Source: Entonaema liquescens
Lineage: Eukaryota > Ascomycota > Sordariomycetes > Xylariales > Xylariaceae
DNA length: 64,000 nt
Direction: 5' to 3'
Assembly (NCBI GenBank): GCA_902805475.1
Contig: CADCSX010000006.1
Span: forward strand, 2,604,001-2,668,000
Translations under genes and position numbers: made by a program
In this document: piece by piece, positions 56,464 through 64,000 of the stretch
Layout of the letters: each line of letters starts with the position of its first letter
Position numbering within the stretch: the stretch's first letter is position 1
Notes under the pieces: model-generated
Database searches by the model: none
What the model saw: the letters and a program-made list of their open reading frames with translations, nothing else
Told to the model about the DNA's origin: nothing

Positions 56464-57217
56464 TGGTGATCTTTTTGTTGGCTTTGTGGATTAACAATAC
56501 CATAGTCAAAATTACTGATAGACAACTCCATTGAAGGAAGGTATATAATAGACGGGGGCTTAGTAAAGCATTCACAATGAACAAAGAAGATATCTAAGTA
56601 TTCCGGACGCGGAATAAATCCATCCATACCAGACACTTCCGCCCAACCTAATGCTAGATAGAAATGGAGAGATAGTCCGTACTGAAACTAATAGAAACAT
56701 CGAACATTTACAATATTTGAAATATAGCGACTTGAACTATAATTGCTACTTGGACTGTAATAGTAAGTTAGGTGACAACTTGTGTAACTCGTAGTCATTC
56801 AACATGATATGTTTGAGTAGCACTCTTTCCACTTATAAAATAAGGTAAATAAACCATAGAAAGATGAACATTTTACTGTGCATATAGACTAAATACACCG
56901 TTTTAATTCATTAGACACTCAAATATAATATCTAGGTGCATTCGTGTTTGTTTCAAGACTATCTAAAGTTTACCTCATCGAAGTCTTCAATGCTCTTCAG
57001 TCTTTAGTGGGCCAAGACTCAGTAATACAAAAGGATTGGTTAAAAATCTCCGACGGCAAGTACCGAACCACTTATAGAACTCGGGTCCCTCCAAAATTTC
57101 AACTCGAGCAAAGCTTCGAAAGCTCTTGCACACACGAACGCCCGCACAACGCTCCCTCTCCATCAGGCCATAAAACCACCAATTGGCCCCTCCCCGGAGC
57201 CTTCTCCTCCCCTCACG
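56464..57217. other. Divergent intergenic region
   Basis: About 750 nt between the kinase-like gene (-) and the ribosomal protein gene (+). The first half is AT-rich. A long plus-strand frame crossing 57100-57420 is a shadow of the ribosomal protein's first exon. Confidence 0.5.
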
Positions 57218-58236
57218 ATGGCACCCGCGCGCCTCATCCGACCGCCGACCTGTCTCGACTGTCTGCGCCGTCTCGCGCGCCCCACCCCAGCGTCGCCCCC
57301 CTCGTTCCTGTCTCTGCAGACCCGAGGCGCCAGGTCGTCGACGAAGGCCGAGGAGGAAGATCTACAGGGTATACCCGTGCGACTGCTACAAGACGTCCAA
57401 GGGTTCGGTCGGAAACGTAGGTTCCCCCTTACGTTGTTATGTTTCTTGTAGAAGAGGATTGTGTGGAACTTACAAGGACGCCGTAATAATAGATGCCATC
57501 ATCCGAGTCAAACCCGGCCGCATGCGCAACTACTGGTTCCCCAAGGCTCTCGCCGAATACATGACGCGCCAGCGCTTCCAGGAGCTCGGTCTGACCGAGG
57601 CGGCCATTGGCGTGCGCGACCGATCCTTCGGCACGAAGCTCGTCGTCGATCCCGAAGGCGTGCTCGCCCTGGAGGGTCCCCAGGGACTAGAAAGAGCAAG
57701 AAGGACACTCTGACGCTACCGGTACGTTTAATCACATGCCTATTCCTACACACGATCTTGAGACTATGGATTATACTAGCATGCAAACCCAGCCCGAGGA
57801 AACCCTCCCCCTCCTCGAATCCCTCGTCCCGCCCATCCTCACCTTCGCCCGGAAGCCCATCCCCGCCGTCCCCGCGCCCGCATCCAGCGAATACAAGCCC
57901 GCGCCCATACCCCGATCGCCGTCCCTCGCCGCCAACGCCGCGGCATCTATAGACTCCGCCCCCCAAGCACAAGCACCGAAAGCGAAGCAGGAAGAATCCA
58001 CGGCTATCTTCGGTTCCGTGTCCGTCGGCGACATCCTGGCCGTCATACGAGAGAAGCTGCTGGAGGCAGACCCGACGCAGGGCGGGCGCGTGGCGCTCGA
58101 GGCCGACGGCGTGGAGATCAAGGGCCTGGAGGGCGAGGATCGTATCAAGCATCTTGGCACCTTCGAGGTCGTCATCTCCGCTGGCAAGGACTTGAAGCCC
58201 GTGGTGCGGCAGGTTCAGGTTGTGCCCGAGGAGTAA
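57218..58236 (+). CDS. MRPL50: Mitochondrial ribosomal protein bL9m, frameshifted
   Basis: Three exons: 57218-57416, 57493-57721 and 57793-58236 (introns 76 and 71 nt), expected about 290 aa. A mitochondrial targeting sequence (MAPARLIRPPTCLDCLRRL) is followed by the L9 N-terminal signature: VRLLQDVQGFGRK, then across the splice HAIIRVKPGRMRNYWFPKAL. AEYMTRQRFQELGLTEAAIGV follows. The C-terminal part (SVSVGDILAVIREKLLEADP, HLGTFEVVISAGKD) resembles the fungal extension. The product binds the large mitoribosomal subunit. In exon 2 the frame breaks at the C run 57678-57681. As written it stops at a TGA just before the splice donor, while the frame one base away reads a Lys-rich KSKKDTLTLP straight into the donor and joins exon 3 in phase. 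One base therefore seems to be missing. Because this gene should be essential, an assembly error is likely. Confidence 0.82.
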
Positions 58237-59272
58237 ATCAGGAGCGACAGGCTGATCGCAGCACTTTTGCCCTGGGATGGGTGGCTTCTGGGTGCTCACC
58301 TGGGTTGGGGGAAATAGAACACTCGTGAAAGCAGAGTATCTATTTCCTAGCAGTTGAGCAGCTGCCGCAGTACCTTTACCAAGCTACTCGGTACGCATGA
58401 ATTGACATAGCACGTGTATGATATACCAATCAGCTGCTGTAGCTGAGCTAAGACTAGACCTGTATATGTCGACGGGTTTGAATTCGTGTATCAATATATG
58501 CAGTGCCCATTTTCATGCCTTTTACTCATTCCATCTTTCACATCTCAGCTACATGAAGATCAACTGGATCTTTTTGAATCGGCAGTCATATTTCTCTAAA
58601 GTTTAGGGTTTGCTACAAAGAAAGCGACGAGGAGAACGTAGACTAAGGTAGTAGACAATAGGTGGTTAGGTTATGGATTGGGTATTACTTTCCATTCCTT
58701 CAATCTCACATGCAACAACTTAGTCCCATCCCCCCAAAGTCAATATGATAACCAAGTGGACCGGCCAGTCCAGACATCTATTAAAGGTCCAAAAAACAAA
58801 AACCAAGAGGAAACAGCAGACCCCATTACGCCGGCGCTGTGCCCAATAAAAATATGACATGGGAATATTAGGCTGCTATGCCGTTTATCCAGCATAGCAA
58901 TGCTGGTCTGCCTTCCAACCAACCAAGCACAGCTCCTTTGTATTCGCTTAAGTATAAAAAGGGTAGGTATAATGATGCTCGGCTATGAACAATAGGTTGA
59001 CAAAACTTAATCACCTGCCGGGATAACTGACGTCCAGGTTCCATAGTGAATCCCATACGATACTCCTTCTAACGGGGCTAGGGCTTTCGATAGACGTAGC
59101 GCTCACTTCTCTACGGAGCTGGGAATGCTGTAGTCGCTGCTGCGGCTGTTGTGATTGTACTCTCAGCTGACCTTGCGGTCTCTTCTGCTGAGATTTTTGC
59201 GAATTGGGGCTGTCGTCTGTTCGGCGGCGCTAGATCCCATCAGCGACCATGTCTCTAGGATCGAGGGTGGTC
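58237..59272. other. Intergenic region between convergent genes
   Basis: About 1 kb between the bL9m gene and Atg11. Short frames show no family likeness. It should contain both 3' ends and polyadenylation regions. Confidence 0.5.
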
Positions 59273-62200
59273 TTAATCATCGTTTCGCACCTCGGTTTCC
59301 TCGCCCTTATCTGTGGCGATTTGCCTGTCCCCTGTTGATTCTTGCTGTGTTCCACTCGGCCCTGCGCCTCCTTGTCCAACAGTTGGACTTGTGATACTAT
59401 TTGTCTCGCTAGCTAGCGCACTGCCTTTTGCGGCGACGACCCCAGCAAGCGGTTGGGCCTTCTTAGAGCCTGAACTGCTACGCCTGCTTTCGAGGCTCTT
59501 GCTAAGGGTTCTACTAACGCCCTCAATTCCGCCGTTGGGGCCTAATTTAGATTTACCCTTGCTTGAACGTCCATGTGCGTGTATATCAGCGACGGCTGCA
59601 ACGGTATTTGCGGCAACGGTGGACTTCCCAAGTCCAGGCGTAGACGGTGCGCCTGGCTTGTCTTCGTGTGCGTCAATAAGCCACCAGCGTAGACCATCAG
59701 ACAAATCGAATGGATTGTCATTTTCATCGCCAGTATTAACCGAATCAGTTTCACCTTCCGACGGTAGAGCAGCGGTAGATTGCAAGTTCTTGGATAAGTC
59801 GACCACACGCTCTTGAATACGAGTTATGCGAGCTACAAGCCATTCGCGGCTGCGTAAGCGGTGACCCTCTTGTTCCCGTAGGAAAAAATGTGGGCATCCA
59901 ACATTAAAAGCAGCCCAAGCACCCGTCGTCTGATTACGAGTGGGGAGGAACAGGGCTAAGTCGCCTTCTTTGAAATGCCTGAAGGCAATCTTGTCACGAG
60001 CTTCCTTAGCAGCATCGTGAGCACGCTCTCTATAATTACGGGCGTCTCGCGTCATCTTCCGGGCAGTATGCTCTACCTCTTTAACACGACGATACATGGC
60101 TTCAGAAAAGGCGTCGATATCAAAGTTACCCGGACCAGCCATGAAAGCCTGGTATTGCTCATCTTCTGCATTCGAGTCCTCTGCATTCATCCAATATAGT
60201 AGCCTGAGGTCAGCGCTATCGGCGAGAGGGTTGCTTGTTAATGAGACGGATCGGCGTATAGAGGAACCAGGATCGGACGAGTCATTGGGGTTTTGGGACG
60301 TCCGTTCGGACCGCGGAATCTTCTGGATAGCCATTGATCCATCCTTGCGCGTTACTGAGAACCCGAGACGCTCGAGAAGCCTACAAAGCCTCTCATTTTG
60401 CGTATATAGGCGCTGGGTAAGGTCTTTAGTACGACCATTGCGTACCTCAGATCGGCTATTGAGAGCTGCTAATGTGGCGTCGGACGCTTGTAGCTTCTCC
60501 TGGAACATGCGAACTTCCTCTTCAAGGCTACCTAACTGGGATTGTTTTGATGCAACCTGTTCGGTCAGCTCTGCAACTCTCTTTTCCTCATCCGCGAGTT
60601 TCTTCCGTAAGGTTTCTGATCCCGTTTCACCCTCAGTCATCTTCATTCGGAGTTGGTTAAGTTGTTCTCGCCCATCATTCACTTCCATTTCAAGAGTAGC
60701 ACATCGTGTCCTTTCCTTATCTAGCGTCTCCCGTAAGTGAACCGAGCTCATCTCTTCAGTAGAAAGCCTCTCTTTCGTAGCGTGTAGCTCAGATTTTACG
60801 TCCCTGACGGTGGCCTGGGAGCGCTCTAGGTCGGCCTTCGTAAGAGATATGTCTTGTTCGAGTGATTTGAATCTAGCCAAGACATCATTAGATTTGGTCG
60901 CGACGGAATCTGTAAGGTCTGCAAAGTCCTGTGGAGGTTCATCTGTTGGAGATAGCTGGCCATGAAGCTCCCTGAGCGAGCGGGCATGCGTCTCCATACT
61001 ATCGAAGAAAGTATCGGCTCGCTTATTTAGCTCCTTGACCTTGTCACGCGATTCCTTTAACTCCCTCTCAAGAGATACATTGCGTTCTCTCTGAACTCGG
61101 GCTTCGTTGCGTAAGAACTCAACTTGTCCTTGCGTCCTTAGAGCATCATCTTTCTTTTCTTTAGTAAGACGTTCAACCTCTGCTTCGAGAGACCGAAGCT
61201 TCTCGTCATACGTTAGCTTCTCATTTTCTCTGGATTCGCCGAAATGTTCAATCTCGTCTTCGGTCTCTTCGAGGCGAGCCTTCAGCGTCCTGATTTCATC
61301 CTCCAAGGATTTACGCTCTTCCATGAATTCTCTTTTTAGGGCTTCCATATTTCCTAAGAGATCTTGCTTCGTGGAGTTAACTTCATCCATTTGACCCTTC
61401 AGTTCAGCATGAGCATTCGCTTCTTTTTCTAGAATTGCAGACCGTTCCCTCTGAGCATTCAGATCTCCTTCCAACTGTGCAATGCGATGGTATAAAGCCT
61501 CGTTGCTCTCTGACGCGATCGATCGCCTCCGGTCATCTGACACACGAGGTGATTTAACGGAGCCGGTTGAGTCGTTTTGTTGAGGTTGAAAGAGATTGCC
61601 TAAGGGTGACGGTCTTGATACCTGGGTTTGACGATGTAAGAGATCTTCTAGTCGGCGGACTCGACTTTCAGCAGTTCTCAACTTATTCTCTAGCTTGGAC
61701 TTATCTCCTTGTAAGCTTCTAAGAAGATCATCATCTCCGCGAATGAGCAGACCACTTCTCCCAAGCGCTGCTTCATGTACGCTCCCATTTTTGAAAGCCT
61801 TCAGCCGTTTCGACTGCTGCTTTGTTGGATTGCTGAGATCGTTTATCAGCTTGGTGATATCGTTTAAAACTCCTGCGTCCGCATTTTGCCGTCTTAACAC
61901 TATCAAGAACTCCTCAAGCTCTTGTTTTGTCATCTGGGGCCAAGATTCGTCATCACCACGAAGATTGACCTCAAGGCCAAGTACGCTACTCTCAGTCTTC
62001 TCTGGGCCATAGGTACTACCGACCATTTTATGCCACTTCCGGCGTCTCTTCAATTCCTCCTCTTGAAATACAGCCATCTCATTAAGTAGCGTTGAAGAAT
62101 CAGTTTTTACCTTCTCTGACCATTCTCTACGCCGTATAGCCTCAGTGACAAAAGATGCGTACATATAGGGGAGTTGCTGAATAAGTCGTAGATAGTCGAA

Positions 62201-63543
62201 AGTGGTCATCTCTTCCTCCCCTTGGTTTATCGCGTGCATCTGAGTTTTAACACTATGATGTATGCTGGTTATCCCGGCAATCTTACGCATGAAGGTGAGA
62301 GAATCGGCAGCAATCCCGTTCCGCGCCTGAATGGCATAACGGAGCATGTCATCCATCTCCGAAGCTCGATTTTGGATGCTCGGTAAAAGTTGTTTCGTGT
62401 GATTGACAGCTGTCTTTGAAGCCTGAGGGACGTCCTTGGCTTGGTTAGTATACGATAAAGTAGTCTGGTAATCCGTGTCGACTTTTCTTGCAACAGCTTC
62501 AATATCTTCTAATAATTGGATGCTGTCGCGTTTATGCCCCATCACCGAACGATCTAGCAATTTGTTGAATTCCTGTATCAACTCTTCGCAGCCTCCGAAC
62601 ATCATTTCAACCGTCTTATCTAACTCGGATATCTTATTATTGAACTTCCGAAGGGACGTAGCGGCGAGTTTGCCAGCTTTCCGTGTTGGCTCGGGGTCAA
62701 TAAGATCTTCTAGCGTTGCTTGACGAGGCTTTCGAATATCCTGGCCTGTCATAAAATGCACCATGGCTGGGGAAATAGTAATACTTCGGGCTAGCTCGAG
62801 GTATTGCTCCCAATTAGAAACCAGGTTGGCATATTCGTCTTGAATGGGCGTTGCCCATTTCTTGAGTTCCGCGTGCTTTGGATCTACTAACTTAACACTA
62901 TTATCGAGATTTGCTACAGCGGCGTCGAGACATTTTAGTATAACATCTATTTCATCGTATCGTGTCTGAGCTGCATCGGCCATGGCGGTGCAGTCCTCCA
63001 TGACCTTGATGGTCCAATCGCGACGTCTCTTGAATAAGTCTTGCCATGATTGTAGCGAGTGCGTATTCTCGATCGAATTCGGGGGAGCAGATACGGTATA
63101 TCGTTTAGGTATAGGTGATTCGGAGATAAGAGCGCTGGAAGCACCAGACGAAGAAGATTGGGTTATTCGAATATCGTAAACATAGACCTCTTTCTAATAG
63201 ACATATCAATATAAATTTTTATACGAGGGTGCAGCCTGAGGGCGCCATGGTGGACAAACTTCGGATTGTATATTCTGAATTTTGACGGTCTTGCCTTGCG
63301 ACGTAAGGGCAACAATATTCTGGATAGGTATGGAGCTTTGCCTGGCAACCCAAGCCCTGAAATCATCTAAACTAGAAGAAGAGATGATTATCGTTAGCAC
63401 AAGTATACAGACTAAAATAAAAAGCGGTAGGCCGCATACTCAGATCAGTATAAAAGACGAAATACATACGATGAGAACTGAGCGGTATCGACCTGCAGGC
63501 GTTGGCCCGTGTGGGCAATCAACACCTGCGTCTGCGTCGCCAT
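59273..63543 (-). CDS. atg11: Autophagy scaffold protein Atg11
   Basis: Three exons: 63543-63470, 63371-63260 and 63193-59273 (introns 98 and 66 nt), giving 1368 aa. Atg11 is the scaffold of selective autophagy: it binds cargo receptors and activates Atg1 at the phagophore assembly site. The N terminus is ubiquitin-like (MATQTQVLIAHTGQRLQV, then KEVYVYDIRITQ across the second junction). An Atg17-like helical region follows, then long coiled coils from about residue 480 to 970 (many heptads rich in Glu, Lys, Arg and Leu). The C-terminal ATG11 domain starts near residue 1137 (HFKEGDLALFLPTRNQ, GCPHFFLREQEGHRLRSREWLVARI). The tail is Ser/Gly-rich and disordered. The second intron begins GTTTGT, an uncommon donor. 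The methionine at 63001 inside exon 3 is not the start, because the N-terminal domain lies upstream. Confidence 0.93.
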
Positions 63544-64000
63544 GATTTATACAGTCCATCCCCCGAAAGAATGAAGTAAATGACGCGACAGCAGATATTA
63601 TGTTCCAGGTGTTGAAGTGCCGTAAGATGAAAAACTCGAGCGTTGAAAAGCTACCGAGAAGAGATAATGAAGATGGCAAAATAAAGCTTTATCTTCTTGT
63701 ATCGGAGCTTAACGTCAGCTGGCAGGCAGTCAGGCGCCGCTCATACATAAGGCTTCCTTCCGATTTCTCTGTAATTCGTCACTGATGACCCATATATTCT
63801 GCTGGGGACGGACTAAACCTAGAACACCGCTTCCCAAAGTAGAAGACGGAAAACACTGGACCCTCTTGTGCTTACCTAAGGTAAAGGTAAATGGTCTGCT
63901 TCAGATCCGGTACACGAATCACATGTATCCAGGTACTACGCGAACATCTACAATGTTACCCAGGTATGCATTTGGTCTCCATAGCACAGAGTCTTGCAAG
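63544..64000. other. Atg11 upstream region
   Basis: About 460 nt to the end of the window, containing the Atg11 promoter and 5' UTR. A 61-aa plus-strand frame at 63600-63785 has no family likeness. Confidence 0.5.

Overview
The window is nuclear DNA of a filamentous ascomycete (Pezizomycotina; most likely Sordariomycetes, possibly Xylariales, although the order is inference). The grounds are many short GT..AG introns, mostly 50-80 nt and often with a CTAAC-type branch point, together with Atg11, an AflR-type Zn2Cys6 regulator, a rhodopsin-domain membrane protein and F-box proteins typical of such genomes. Most genes here are spliced, so the exon maps below come from reading frame, splice phase and family similarity. 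None was confirmed by transcripts.

Layout. 0.1-2.9 kb: kelch membrane protein (-). 4.1-5.4 kb: F-box protein (+). 6.3-7.2 kb: Ser/Thr-rich secreted protein (+). 7.7-8.4 kb: small membrane protein with a 14-nt microexon (-). 8.4-11 kb: gene-poor. 11.0-12.5 kb: F-box protein (+). 13.9-15.2 kb: rhodopsin-domain protein (-). 16.0-39.0 kb: a secondary-metabolite cluster. 39.7 kb: another F-box-like protein. 42.4-44.3 kb: Ubp16-type deubiquitinase. 45.2-47.2 kb: aldehyde dehydrogenase (-). 48.2-50.3 kb: polytopic membrane protein (+). 50.9-53.1 kb: cellobiose-dehydrogenase-like GMC oxidoreductase (-). 54.2-54.6 kb: 102-aa disordered protein (-). 55.1-56.5 kb: kinase-like protein (-). 57.2-58.2 kb: mitochondrial ribosomal protein bL9m (+). 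59.3-63.5 kb: Atg11 (-).

The cluster is the centre of interest. A four-exon PKS-NRPS hybrid of 3938 aa (KS-MAT-DH-MT-KR-ACP-C-A-T-R) is divergently paired with a trans-acting enoyl reductase. Next to these lie an alpha/beta hydrolase of the kind found with cytochalasan-type PKS-NRPSs, an EthD-domain protein, an MFS exporter, a Zn2Cys6 regulator and two paralogous four-helix membrane proteins. The core resembles the cytochalasan/myceliothermophin type: the PKS and trans-ER make a reduced, methylated chain, the NRPS adds one amino acid, and the R domain releases an aldehyde. No Diels-Alderase, P450 or Baeyer-Villiger gene is visible, so the product may be a simpler pyrrolinone-type compound or one shaped by the EthD and membrane proteins.

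Four genes (MFS transporter, hydrolase, aldehyde dehydrogenase, bL9m) each carry an apparent one-base frame problem at or near a homopolymer. Since bL9m should be essential, base-calling errors in the assembly are a likely common cause.
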